From a bacterium (GTDB lineage: Bacteria > Zhuqueibacterota > Zhuqueibacteria > Zhuqueibacterales > Zhuqueibacteraceae), in NCBI GenBank assembly GCA_023150945.1, contig JAKLJX010000001.1, forward strand, positions 677,693 to 741,692: DNA of 64,000 bases. The letters run 5' to 3'. A model generated the notes under the pieces. It had not been told where the DNA came from. It was given only the letters and a program-made list of their open reading frames with translations, and ran no database searches. The position numbers and the translations under genes were made by a program. Positions 18,167 to 26,680 of the stretch are shown here, piece after piece. Numbering within the stretch: the stretch's first letter is position 1; every line of letters starts with the position of its first letter.

Positions 18167-18829
18167 ATGGACTTCGTTGGCAAACTGATTCAACCGATTC
18201 TCTATACCTTCCTGCTCATCTTGTTTATCGGATTGCTCTCCGAACAGACGCATTTCAGCGGCAACCTCATGCTGTGGGGATTCGCGCTCGCGATGGCGGC
18301 GCGATGGCTGGCGGAAAGCTTGTTGCCCGGCGCAGAGGTTTTCAGAAACCGCCACCATCAAAGCGAGCATGCCCGCTGGCTGCTCTGGGCGGTGGGGCTG
18401 AGTTTCCTTACCAACCTGGTGCTGCCCATCGCCGATTATCGCTACCGCGGGGAATGGAGCTGGACCAGTCCGTTTGCGCGCGACCAGTGGTGGAGCTGGA
18501 TCGGGCTGCTCATCCTGGTGGCAGGCGTGGCCGTGCGCATTCAAGCTCTGCGGCAATACGTGCCGCCCAAACCTGCGCCTCTCACCCCGGCCAAACGCAG
18601 ACAGAAGAAAGAGAGCGAGCCGGAGGTCGTCGCGCTTGAACTCGCGGAAACGAAGCTGTTTCATCTCTTCGATCTCGGCGCGGCCATTGCCTATCTGGGC
18701 ATTGCGCTGCTTTGCAGCAGCCTGTGGGCGCTGGTGTTTTGGGTGGTGTTGATTCTGCCCACCGCGATTTATCGCATTCACAAAGTGCGCGTGACAACTT
18801 CACCGCCGGCCGACAAAGTGATGGCATGA
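18167..18829 (+). CDS. Small multispanning membrane protein, function unknown
   Basis: The protein has 220 residues. Hydrophobic segments lie at about residues 8-24, 35-52, 73-92, 108-124 and 168-200, giving four to six membrane passes. A basic linker (PAKRRQKKESEPE, about residues 143-155) separates the first four from the last hairpin. The segment WIGLLILVAGVAVRIQALRQY recalls the isoprenylcysteine/phospholipid methyltransferase family, but the SAM-binding residues of that family are not evident, so I do not assign it. It follows the glycosylase gene by 29 bases and is followed by a strong terminator at 18855. Confidence 0.75.
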   Translation: MDFVGKLIQPILYTFLLILFIGLLSEQTHFSGNLMLWGFALAMAARWLAESLLPGAEVFRNRHHQSEHARWLLWAVGLSFLTNLVLPIADYRYRGEWSWTSPFARDQWWSWIGLLILVAGVAVRIQALRQYVPPKPAPLTPAKRRQKKESEPEVVALELAETKLFHLFDLGAAIAYLGIALLCSSLWALVFWVVLILPTAIYRIHKVRVTTSPPADKVMA

Positions 18830-18854
18830 TCCCAACTTCCCCGGAAAACAAAAA

Positions 18855-18883
18855 GGGAGCTCACTTGAGCTCCCTTTTTTTTT
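18855..18883. terminator. Bidirectional Rho-independent terminator
   Basis: GGGAGCTC (18855-18862) and GAGCTCCC (18867-18874) form a perfect 8-bp stem with the loop ACTT. Nine T follow on the plus strand, and an A-rich run precedes it, so it can serve both the plus-strand membrane-protein gene and the minus-strand lipoprotein gene that converge here. Confidence 0.95.
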
Positions 18884-18912
18884 GTGCCGGTTGCAGCATT
18901 CGCCGGTTGAGT

Positions 18913-19938
18913 TCAAATCTCGCCGTGCGGCCGGCGCTGCGCAAACTTCTCATCCCAGATGAACAGCTTCTGCTCGCGCAGCTTGTTGAAGAACTGCTCG
19001 CTCAACTCGCCGTGCATCACCATCTTGTTGTCCTTCTGCTCGATGGCAATGCTGTTCAACGCATCGACGGTGGGGCGGTCGGCGGCCACCGAGAGTTTCG
19101 CTGCCGCCAGCCCGCCGCGCAGCGCCTCCGTCAACAGCTTGCTGGTCTCCGCCTTGCCGCATTCCACCTGGCCTTCGAACGCGAGGCCTTTGTCCACGCG
19201 CGCAGAGAAGGCGACGGCATTGATGTCTTCGGCTTTGGGGAAGTTGTGGCGCAGCTCGGCCGGCAGGTGATGCGACTTCTTCATCTCCTCGGTCAGCTCC
19301 AGCGCAAACCAGAATTGATCGCCGTAGCGCAGTTTCCGTTGCAGCGCGGCCAGCATCGCGGGCTTGATCCCGCGGCTTTCGGGCTTCTCATTTTGCAGCA
19401 GCGCCGTTAACCACTCGCGCTCTCCCACATAGAGGGTCGTGGAATCGGCAAAGCAAAATGCCATGTCGCCGTCCTTCTCGTGCGGGATATAGAGCGTGTA
19501 GGCGCCCACGGTTTCCTCCCGCCAGGGTGATTCGGCATGTTCCTCCGCGGCCTTCTGCTTGACATAATCCCGCAAGCGTTGCTCATCGAACCTGCCGCGC
19601 ACGATCGCGCCAAAGCGGCGCGCGGAATCCGGCAGCGGCGCGGCGCCGACTAGCACGGTGTGAACGTCGCGGCGGGGATCGAAGCCGGTGGCGGCTTTGA
19701 ATTCGGCGAAATCCCGGTCATGCACTTCGCGCTGCATGTGTTTTTCCAATTGCTGCAACACCTCTTCAGCGAGCGGCGAATGTGTGACTTTGTCGACATC
19801 GCAATAGAAAACCATGTGGCTGGCGGCCGGCAGGCGTTGCAGGTCGGCGCGCGCGGCGCTCGCCAGCTCCGTCTGGCCGCGCTGACACGCCAGGCTCACG
19901 AGCATGGCCAGCAGCAAGAACGGCATGATTTTTCGCAT
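18913..19938 (-). CDS. Lipoprotein of unknown function
   Basis: The protein has 341 residues with a lipobox LVSLAC (C18). After the lipid anchor the chain is soluble and mixed alpha/beta. It contains FYCDVDKV near residue 45, GRFDEQRLRDYVKQKA, TLYVGEREWLTALLQ and SARVDKGLAFEGQVECG. This pattern of a protein measuring 'residual' quantities, with two similar halves, is reminiscent of DUF3352-like proteins, but I cannot confirm the family. It lies 13 bases downstream of the ABC permease gene, so it may be part of the exporter operon. Confidence 0.75.
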   Translation of the reverse strand: MRKIMPFLLLAMLVSLACQRGQTELASAARADLQRLPAASHMVFYCDVDKVTHSPLAEEVLQQLEKHMQREVHDRDFAEFKAATGFDPRRDVHTVLVGAAPLPDSARRFGAIVRGRFDEQRLRDYVKQKAAEEHAESPWREETVGAYTLYIPHEKDGDMAFCFADSTTLYVGEREWLTALLQNEKPESRGIKPAMLAALQRKLRYGDQFWFALELTEEMKKSHHLPAELRHNFPKAEDINAVAFSARVDKGLAFEGQVECGKAETSKLLTEALRGGLAAAKLSVAADRPTVDALNSIAIEQKDNKMVMHGELSEQFFNKLREQKLFIWDEKFAQRRPHGEI

Positions 19939-19950
19939 ACGGACTTCTCC

Positions 19951-20778
19951 CTAAAAATTCTTGCGTTTGAATGAGTAGACGGCCAATCCGAAAAAGAACA
20001 GGCCGATTGCCAGGGAATGCCACAAGGGTATCCAACTCGCCACTTTCTGTCCCATCACCGTCTCCGTCACCATCTTGCCGAGCTCGAAGGTGCGCGGCGT
20101 GATGTAGTAAAGTCCGTCCAGCATCATTTGGTAGATCTTCTGCGACAGCAGCGCATAGATCTCATTGCGCTTAAACAGGAAGGGGCTGAAAAAAGTGATG
20201 AGATAGGCGCCCATGATGGTGACGGCGGAATTCTGCAGCGTCACCCCGAGAAAAACCATGAAGCCATAGAGCACGGCAAACGTCGCGGTGATCATCACGC
20301 CGCTCAACAGGAACGGCCAGTGCCACATGCCGGTCTTGAGCGAGAGAATCAGCCAGGCGCCGCCGATCAGGTAGAATACGTTGAAGGTCACGATTGTCAG
20401 CGCGCCCAGGAAGCGGCCGAACAACAGCTTCTCGCGGGAAATCGGTTTGGCCAGCAGCCAGTCGATGTTGCCCTTCTCCAGCATGTTGGGCACCAGGCTG
20501 GCCGTGGCAAAGATCGAGAAGAACAAGCCGCCGGTGAACAGCGCGCCTGCCAGCACCGACTCGATCCCGATCACGAATTTCTCGACGGTGACGTCGATGC
20601 CCTCCGCCTCCTTGCCGAACAGCGACAGCGAAGCAATGGCGCCGTCAACGGCATCGACATTGAGCGCCAACAGCATGATCGCCAGCACGATCGAAGACAC
20701 GATGAAGAAGCCGATGAAGGTCTTGCGCGCCAGCGATTCCCGAAACGTGTAATAACACACCGCCCACAGCTCGTTCAT
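19951..20778 (-). CDS. ABC-2 type transporter permease
   Basis: The protein has 275 residues and about six membrane segments, near residues 20-42, 85-108, 125-147, 155-178, 185-200 and 250-270. Typical ABC-2/NosY features are the N-terminal MNELWAVCYYTFRESLARK amphipathic helix and the cytoplasmic NIDWLLAKPISREKLLFGRFLGAL coupling segment after the second membrane pass. Its ATG overlaps the stop of the ATPase gene (ATGA at 20778-20775), so the two are translationally coupled and form one exporter. The substrate is unknown. Confidence 0.9.
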   Translation of the reverse strand: MNELWAVCYYTFRESLARKTFIGFFIVSSIVLAIMLLALNVDAVDGAIASLSLFGKEAEGIDVTVEKFVIGIESVLAGALFTGGLFFSIFATASLVPNMLEKGNIDWLLAKPISREKLLFGRFLGALTIVTFNVFYLIGGAWLILSLKTGMWHWPFLLSGVMITATFAVLYGFMVFLGVTLQNSAVTIMGAYLITFFSPFLFKRNEIYALLSQKIYQMMLDGLYYITPRTFELGKMVTETVMGQKVASWIPLWHSLAIGLFFFGLAVYSFKRKNF

Positions 20779-21752
20779 ACTTTTTTCTCCTGCGCTTTCG
20801 GTTCGCCCGCCGCGAAGACAGTGTTGAAGTCGGTCAGGCTCGCACCTTGAATGGTCTGGAAGAAACTCTCTTCCAGCGATTGCCGGTGCGGGATGATCGC
20901 CTCGATCAGGGTGTGATGCCGGCGCAGCAGATCGATGATCTCATTCAAGGGCTCCGGCCCGGAGACGACGAGATCGAGATGGCCGTTGTTGGTCTCGGCC
21001 AGCGCGGCCTTGGTGCGAATCTGCTGGAGCAAGTCCGCGTCCTTCACCGCGGCATGCAGGCGATAGCGCTGATCCGAGGTCGTCAGCTCGTGCACCGTGC
21101 CCTGCCGCAGCAGCATGCCCTGATGGAGAATCGCCACCTCGTCGCAAATCATTTCGACTTCCGACAGCAAGTGGGAATTGATGAAAATGGTTTTGCCCTG
21201 CGCCTTGAGCTCGAGCAGCAGGTCGCGAATTTCCTTGCGGCCGATGGGATCCACGCCGTCGGTCGGCTCATCGAGAATGATCAGTTCGGGATCGTGCAGC
21301 AGCGCCTGCGCGATGCCCAGCCGTTGCAGCATGCCCTTGCTGTATTTTTTCGTGCGGGTATTGCGCCACTCCCACATTTTCACCCGCTTGAGCAGCAGCT
21401 CGGCGCGCTGCTGGCGCGCGGCCTTGCTGGCCATGCCGCTCAACCGGCCGCAGTAATCGAGCAGCGCCACGCCGCTGAGGAATTCGGGGAAACGATGATT
21501 CTCGGGCAGGTAGCCGACGCGCGCGCGGCTGGCGGGATTGGCGACCGGTATCGCGAAAAGCGAAGCCTCGCCGCTGTCCGGCCGCTGCAAACCGAGCAGG
21601 ATTTTGATGAAGGTGGTCTTGCCCGCGCCATTGGGGCCGAGCAAGCCGAAAATCTTGCCGGACTCCACGCGCACGCTGACATTTTGCAGTGCCTTGACTC
21701 GGCCGCGATTGAAGGACCGGCTCAAATGCTGCGTTGCGATGATGAGTGACAT
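20775..21752 (-). CDS. ABC transporter ATP-binding protein
   Basis: The protein has 325 residues from ATG 21752, which has AAGGAG seven bases upstream; an ATG at 21794 would add 14 unlikely residues. Walker A is GPNGAGKT (residues 39-46), followed by the Q-loop region, the signature YSKGMLQRLG, Walker B LIILDEPTDG and the switch histidine in NSHLLSEVE. The C-terminal 90 residues form the variable domain typical of exporters of the ABC-2 class (NatA/CcmA/NosF-like). It powers the permease encoded immediately downstream at 19951-20778. Confidence 0.95.
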   Translation of the reverse strand: MSLIIATQHLSRSFNRGRVKALQNVSVRVESGKIFGLLGPNGAGKTTFIKILLGLQRPDSGEASLFAIPVANPASRARVGYLPENHRFPEFLSGVALLDYCGRLSGMASKAARQQRAELLLKRVKMWEWRNTRTKKYSKGMLQRLGIAQALLHDPELIILDEPTDGVDPIGRKEIRDLLLELKAQGKTIFINSHLLSEVEMICDEVAILHQGMLLRQGTVHELTTSDQRYRLHAAVKDADLLQQIRTKAALAETNNGHLDLVVSGPEPLNEIIDLLRRHHTLIEAIIPHRQSLEESFFQTIQGASLTDFNTVFAAGEPKAQEKKV

Positions 21753-22112
21753 GCCAACTCCTTTTTGACCCGGAGCTTGTACGGCCAGCAGCAAGGATTG
21801 GTTACACCCAGGTTGCGCGGGCCAGATGTGAAGTTGGTTGCGGGATGGTGTGAGAATGAATCGAATTCAACCAGACGGATCAAAGTGCAGTGCCGCATCC
21901 TTCGCAGGATTCGTTTGTCTGACGCTTTGCGACAGGGCCGCAATAGGCAAATAGTGTCCGTCCGCAATCGTCAGTTTTTGAAGAATGTTCCTGCAACGGC
22001 CTGGCCGTTGCATCGAATTTCTTGGCGTTTCCAGTACATTCGAGGTTTCAGAAACCTCGGCACAGCCGAGTTTGAACATTTTCGGACGGGCACTAAATAA
22101 GGTGGGAAAGCG
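21753..22112. other. Intergenic region holding one palindromic repeat
   Basis: No supported gene. It contains the dispersed repeat at 21987-22086 (listed separately) and presumably the promoter of the ABC operon. The short frames here read through the palindromes and have no recognisable motifs. Confidence 0.6.
21987..22086. repeat. Dispersed two-hairpin intergenic repeat, copy 1
   Basis: The element has a perfect stem GCAACGGCC/GGCCGTTGC (21993-22011, one-base loop), then GAGGTTTC/GAAACCTC (22042-22058) and CTCGGC/GCCGAG (22056-22070), and ends in TTCGGACGG. The same order of features occurs twice in tandem at 54004-54231. Confidence 0.75.
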
Positions 22113-22793
22113 TTAGGCGGACAAATCATCCGGCGCGAGCGCAAGGCCTTCACGCGCGGGCAGGGAAGGGCGGGACTTCGTTTGCACATACGCGGTTTTG
22201 ATCTTGCGCAAGCCGTAGGCAATGAGCAGCAGCGCGCCCGGCAGCAACATCACCAGCACGAGCAGCCAGTCCGGCGTGCCCAACAAAGCGCCGACCCACA
22301 CCAGCGCGGCAAAGCGAAAGGCGCGGCCGAGCACGCCGGCCAGCGCGAAATGATACTTGTTGTATTTCACCGCGATGGCATACAGCCGCAGCGGCTCCGA
22401 GGAGATCGGCAGGAAAGCAGCAATGGCAACAATGGAGAAAGGGTATTTGGCGAAGCCCGCGAACAGTCTGGCAATGAGCTTGACGTTTTTGACATCGAGC
22501 ATCTTGCCGCGCCGCACGATGAGATCATAGATGAAATATTCCAACAGGAAGGCAAAGAAAGTAGCGGCGGCAGCGACCGCCACGACCGCGACCCCGCTGG
22601 TCGATTGGCTCGCCAGCAGGATCAACACGTTGACCGGCACCGGAAAGAACGCGGTGGCCACGCTTACCAGGGCAAACAATATCGGCAGGCCATAGAAGCG
22701 TTCAGTGAAGACGCCGGCGCGCGCCAGCAGAATCAACAGCCCCCACGCCATGATGACGGGTGCCGCTCGCAGGATCTGGGGGTTCAATCGCAT
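22113..22793 (-). CDS. VTT (DedA/YqaA-like) membrane protein
   Basis: The protein has 226 residues from ATG 22793 (AAGG four bases before it); a start at 22862 would add 23 polar residues and has no ribosome binding site. It has five or six hydrophobic segments. The central block FAGFAKYPFSIVAIAAFLPISSEPLRLYAIAVKYN, followed by FALAGVLGRAFRFAALVWVGALLG, fits the VTT/SNARE-associated family, with the conserved F-x(n)-P and G-R-xx-R/Y signatures of half-transporter-like DedA relatives. Related proteins act in lipid scrambling or membrane homeostasis. The C-terminal tail after residue 195 is basic and cytoplasmic. Confidence 0.75.
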   Translation of the reverse strand: MRLNPQILRAAPVIMAWGLLILLARAGVFTERFYGLPILFALVSVATAFFPVPVNVLILLASQSTSGVAVVAVAAAATFFAFLLEYFIYDLIVRRGKMLDVKNVKLIARLFAGFAKYPFSIVAIAAFLPISSEPLRLYAIAVKYNKYHFALAGVLGRAFRFAALVWVGALLGTPDWLLVLVMLLPGALLLIAYGLRKIKTAYVQTKSRPSLPAREGLALAPDDLSA

Positions 22794-22904
22794 TTTGCCT
22801 TCGTCTGCCTCGCCGTGAATGTTGGGAAAAGATCGGGCGAAGATACGAAAGCATTTTTTCATTTTCTAACAGGATTTTGTGTGGCGGTGAAATCGGTTGG
22901 CCTT

Positions 22905-25088
22905 TCACCGCAGCAGGACGAGCTTCCTGCTCTGCGAAAAGCCTTGCGCCTGCAGGCGATACACGTAAACGCCGCTGGGCAGATCCTGCGCCTGCCATTG
23001 CACGCGGTGTTCGCCGGCTGCACATTGCTCATTTGTGAGCGTCGCGATTTCTTCGCCGAGCAGGTTGTAGATTTTGAGCGTGACGAAGCCAGCTCGAGGA
23101 AGCGAGAAGCTGATGGCGGTCGAGGGGTTGAAGGGGTTGGGGTGGTTTTGTTCCAACGTTAGTTCGGACAATCGCACCGGTTCATTTGCCGTAACTTTGG
23201 AGCTCATCCCTCTTGTGCGCCAAAAAATGAGCGAGCCATCACTCATGCCGGCGGCAAGATGCTTGGAGTCAGGCGAAATTGCGAACGTAGCCGTGCCGGC
23301 AGGATATGCTTCCTTGTAGTCTTCCTCCGCCCCGGTCTCGACTTTCCACACGCGGATGGTGCCGTCCGACAGGGGGCCAACGAGATACTCGCCATCGCGA
23401 GAGAAGGAAATCTGCCCGACCGGCGGCGCATGAAATAGCCGGAAAGGATCCCCGGATGAGACTTTGTACACACGAATCAACGTGTATCCTGATTCATCCC
23501 CTATGCCTCCCTGATCGTCCAGCAATGCCAGATACCGATGGTCGGAGGAAAGGGCCGCTGCCACCGCGGCGCCGTCCGGCACTTCGATTTCGTTCAGAAG
23601 ACCGCCGCTTGCAACTTCCCAAGTCTTGATTCTCTTGTCACCGCCGAAGGAAATCAGTTGGCTGCCATCGGCTGAAAACGAAAACGCCAGGACGCCGTTC
23701 AGATGGCCTGCCAGGGTGCGCACGATAACGTTGTCAGTGTGTATGCCCCACAGCTTGATCATGCCGTTCACCTCGGCCGCGAGGAGTTGCTCATCTGGTG
23801 AGAACGCCAGCAGATTTCCCACTTCACCCAGTGGAACGGTCATCTCCTTCAGATAGAGTCCGCTGGTCACTTCCCAAAGCGTGAGCGAGTTGTACTTCCG
23901 GCCGGCAATGAACCGGCCGAGCGGTGAGAAGGCGAATGAATCATAGGAATTCAGCGAGGCCGCAAAGGTGCGCACCAGATCTCCGGTGGCAACGTCCCAC
24001 AGTTTGATGGGTTCGTTCCACACGCTGGCGGTTGAAGCGAGATACCGGCCATCAGGGGTGAAGCCGACAGCATTGACGCTATGTGGGTGAGGGGTGATCG
24101 TTTTGATCGCATTGCCCGTGGCGGGACGCCATAGTTTCATCGTATGATTCTCGTTCACCGCCACGACCTGATCGCCCTCGGACGAGAGTGCCGCCAGGCT
24201 GAATCTCTCGTTGGTGTTTTGTCCCTCGATCAGACAAAACAAATTGCCGTTCGCGACTTCCCATATGCCGATCCGGTCGCCGCGATCACCAAAGGCATTC
24301 TCGTCATAGGGCGCGAATGCCATGAGGAAGTTGCCATTTGCCGCAAATGACAGCGCCCCCTTCAGGTTGGCGATCTCGGCGAAGTCCCTGACCAGGACGG
24401 CATTCGAAACCTGCAGCAGCTTTATTCTCTTTTCTCCTCTGCTGATTGCAGCCAGATACCGGCCATCCGGCGAGAAAGCCGGAGAGAGCCAGCCGCCAGA
24501 GGTTGCCGATGCCCAGACTGCTGTCCCTCCCGCGATTTCCCACAAGCGCATCACATTGTCACTTCCCTGGGCGAGCACGAACTGGCCATTGGGGGAAAAG
24601 CAGGCAGAGTAGACCGTAGCGCCAGGTGAGGTGAAACTCCGGAGCAGGTTGCCGGTGGACACCTCCCAGAGTTTCACGGTGGAGTCAGCGTAGGTGAGAA
24701 TCAAGCCCAGGTCAGGCGAGAATTGGAATGCCGATGGCACAGCGGGAAAGCTGTGCAGGAGATCCCAGGACGCAGTCACCAGGATTCTGAAGGCGGACCC
24801 CTCACGCACTGCTACAGATTGACTGTCGGAAGAGAACGCAACAATGGGGAATCCCACCTCCAGGATCTTGACCAGATTCCCGGAGCCGGTATGCCAGTAC
24901 TTCAGTCTGCCGCCGGCATTGAGGATGACATGCTCACCGTCGCGCGAGTAGGATAGCGCGGCCGGGAGAATGTTATTGCCCGGATTGATTCCCCCCTTGA
25001 TCCAAATCGCCTCCTGAAACTGGCAGAAAGCAGCACTGCAAATCACAAGCAGCATCACCCAGCCATAACCAAGGCCTTTCGCAATCAT
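22905..25088 (-). CDS. Secreted WD40-repeat propeller protein with T9SS-type sorting domain
   Basis: The protein has 727 residues; ATG 25088 has AGGAG six bases upstream. The signal peptide is residues 1-22 (GYGWVMLLVICSAAFC). Residues about 35-630 carry roughly fourteen WD40-type blades, seen as FSPDGRYLA, VRLWE/IKLWDVATG and similar strings, which fits two seven-bladed propellers. The last 90 residues are the sorting domain (EQNHPNPFNPSTAISFSLP ... SQSRKLVLLR). The DNA of this domain is about 99 percent identical to that of the gene at 31931-33175 although the passengers are unrelated. It is the last gene of a twelve-gene block of such proteins. Protein or glycan binding outside the cell is inferred. 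Confidence 0.9.
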   Translation of the reverse strand: MIAKGLGYGWVMLLVICSAAFCQFQEAIWIKGGINPGNNILPAALSYSRDGEHVILNAGGRLKYWHTGSGNLVKILEVGFPIVAFSSDSQSVAVREGSAFRILVTASWDLLHSFPAVPSAFQFSPDLGLILTYADSTVKLWEVSTGNLLRSFTSPGATVYSACFSPNGQFVLAQGSDNVMRLWEIAGGTAVWASATSGGWLSPAFSPDGRYLAAISRGEKRIKLLQVSNAVLVRDFAEIANLKGALSFAANGNFLMAFAPYDENAFGDRGDRIGIWEVANGNLFCLIEGQNTNERFSLAALSSEGDQVVAVNENHTMKLWRPATGNAIKTITPHPHSVNAVGFTPDGRYLASTASVWNEPIKLWDVATGDLVRTFAASLNSYDSFAFSPLGRFIAGRKYNSLTLWEVTSGLYLKEMTVPLGEVGNLLAFSPDEQLLAAEVNGMIKLWGIHTDNVIVRTLAGHLNGVLAFSFSADGSQLISFGGDKRIKTWEVASGGLLNEIEVPDGAAVAAALSSDHRYLALLDDQGGIGDESGYTLIRVYKVSSGDPFRLFHAPPVGQISFSRDGEYLVGPLSDGTIRVWKVETGAEEDYKEAYPAGTATFAISPDSKHLAAGMSDGSLIFWRTRGMSSKVTANEPVRLSELTLEQNHPNPFNPSTAISFSLPRAGFVTLKIYNLLGEEIATLTNEQCAAGEHRVQWQAQDLPSGVYVYRLQAQGFSQSRKLVLLR

Positions 25089-25291
25089 TTCTACTCCTGT
25101 GGCTTCTTGAGGTGTGAACGCATATTGAACGCTGACATAAGGATTTCGTTGCCGACTAACGATGGCGATACCTTGCCAGATCAGGCCTCAGTAAGCGCAG
25201 CGGTGAAGCCCATCACAGCGCAGGCAGTGAATGCTGGAACAGAACTCTGCGCGACTCCACCCGGAGAAGAATAGGCAGCTTGGTCATTTCA

Positions 25292-26602
25292 CTACCGCAC
25301 CAGCATCATCCGCTTTGCCACCTCCACCTGGCCGGCCTGCAGGCGATAGATGTAGATTCCGCTCGGCACCTCGTGCCCGCGCAGATCTTTGCCATTCCAT
25401 ACGACTTCATAGCGTCCCGGTGCGGCTTCGCGGTCGAACAGCACCGCCACCAGCCGGCCGAGCAGGTTGTAGATTTTGAGCGTGACGAAGCCAGCTCGAG
25501 GAAGCGAGAAGCTGATGGCGGTCGAGCGGTTGAAGGGGTTGGGGTGGTTTTGATGGAGCATGAACTGGAGCGGGACAAAATTCACATCTAATGCAACCAG
25601 AGTCCTCACGCTTCCTGGTTGCCAAGTGAGGCCTCCGTCAACTGTGATGAGGATTGTAGAACCATTGCCGACGACACAAGCCGTATCTGCTGACAGCGCT
25701 GCAATCTCATTCAAATCTACGGAAGCGCCGGAAATTTGCATTGTCCAAGTTTCACCACCGTCAAGTGTGTGCAAGATTGTCCCATGGTTTCCTACCGCCC
25801 ATCCCACCCGTGAATCCACAAAGGCAATATCGAACAGGCTCCGTGGGAGCGGCGTCGTTTGAGCACGCCAGTTTTCGCCGTCGCGGGTATGCAGAATCAA
25901 GCCTCTGTCTCCGCACGCCCAGCCCGATATGGAATCCACAAAACCGACTGCGTATAGCGTGCGATCCAGCTCCTCGTCAAGATATTGGAGATGCCATTGC
26001 GCATTCGAGGCAATGCTGTTGGAATAGACGGCGCCGCGAAGAGTTCTCGACACTCGCTCGATCTGCGTACCGACTGCCCACATGCGGCTTTCTCCGACAA
26101 CGGCCAGATCGAAGAGGCCTCCTTCTTGATCAAAGACTGACTGTATTGTGGCGAGAATGTCGGAGGTATCGGCAAGCAAGATCGCACCATGAAGCAAATC
26201 GGGTTCAATGATGCAACGAGAGTTGTTAACGAAAGCGATTCTATTCATAAAGACGGTGATTCTCACGAAAGAGCTCAGAGAGCAGAAATGCCAAAATTCC
26301 TCGAAGACCGGATTCCACGAGAGTCCGGCATCTGCTGTATGAAGCAGGTCACGAAGCGTCACCGCAAAACCTGTGTTTCGATTGACAAAATCGAGGTCCC
26401 GTAGATAAGAGTTCGTTCGACTTCGTTCTGTCCACGTCATACCTCTGTCTTCGGTAGAATAGACTTGTCCGCTTTCCGAGGCAATCCAACCGAGGCGGTT
26501 ATCATAAAAAACGATGGCTATAAGATCACTTTGACTCTCTTGCGCAAATGCACGCAAGCCAAGCATGCCCATGAAGGTGACCAGATTGATGAATCGAGAC
26601 AT
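25292..26602 (-). CDS. Secreted YCF48/BNR-type propeller protein with T9SS-type sorting domain
   Basis: The protein has 436 residues and starts at ATG 26602, with GGAG six bases upstream. The signal peptide covers about 1-20 (FINLVTFMGMLGLRAFA). Residues 25-340 are YCF48-like/Asp-box repeats: IASESGQVYSTEDRGMTWTE, GWACGDRGLILHTRDGENW and GWAVGNHGTILHTLDGGETW. The sorting domain begins at LHQNHPNPFNRSTAISFSLP. It is a mosaic: its first half matches the gene at 22905-25088 in DNA and its second half (from RLVAVLFDRE) matches the genes at 33350 and 36360. The propeller probably binds a ligand; no enzyme residues are seen. Confidence 0.9.
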   Translation of the reverse strand: MSRFINLVTFMGMLGLRAFAQESQSDLIAIVFYDNRLGWIASESGQVYSTEDRGMTWTERSRTNSYLRDLDFVNRNTGFAVTLRDLLHTADAGLSWNPVFEEFWHFCSLSSFVRITVFMNRIAFVNNSRCIIEPDLLHGAILLADTSDILATIQSVFDQEGGLFDLAVVGESRMWAVGTQIERVSRTLRGAVYSNSIASNAQWHLQYLDEELDRTLYAVGFVDSISGWACGDRGLILHTRDGENWRAQTTPLPRSLFDIAFVDSRVGWAVGNHGTILHTLDGGETWTMQISGASVDLNEIAALSADTACVVGNGSTILITVDGGLTWQPGSVRTLVALDVNFVPLQFMLHQNHPNPFNRSTAISFSLPRAGFVTLKIYNLLGRLVAVLFDREAAPGRYEVVWNGKDLRGHEVPSGIYIYRLQAGQVEVAKRMMLVR

Positions 26603-26680
26603 GCTCCGCTCCCTTCAGGATTGAGGCTCTCAATCAAATCGTACAACCGATTCTCAAACAACAAGGCGGCGAAGCTTCTG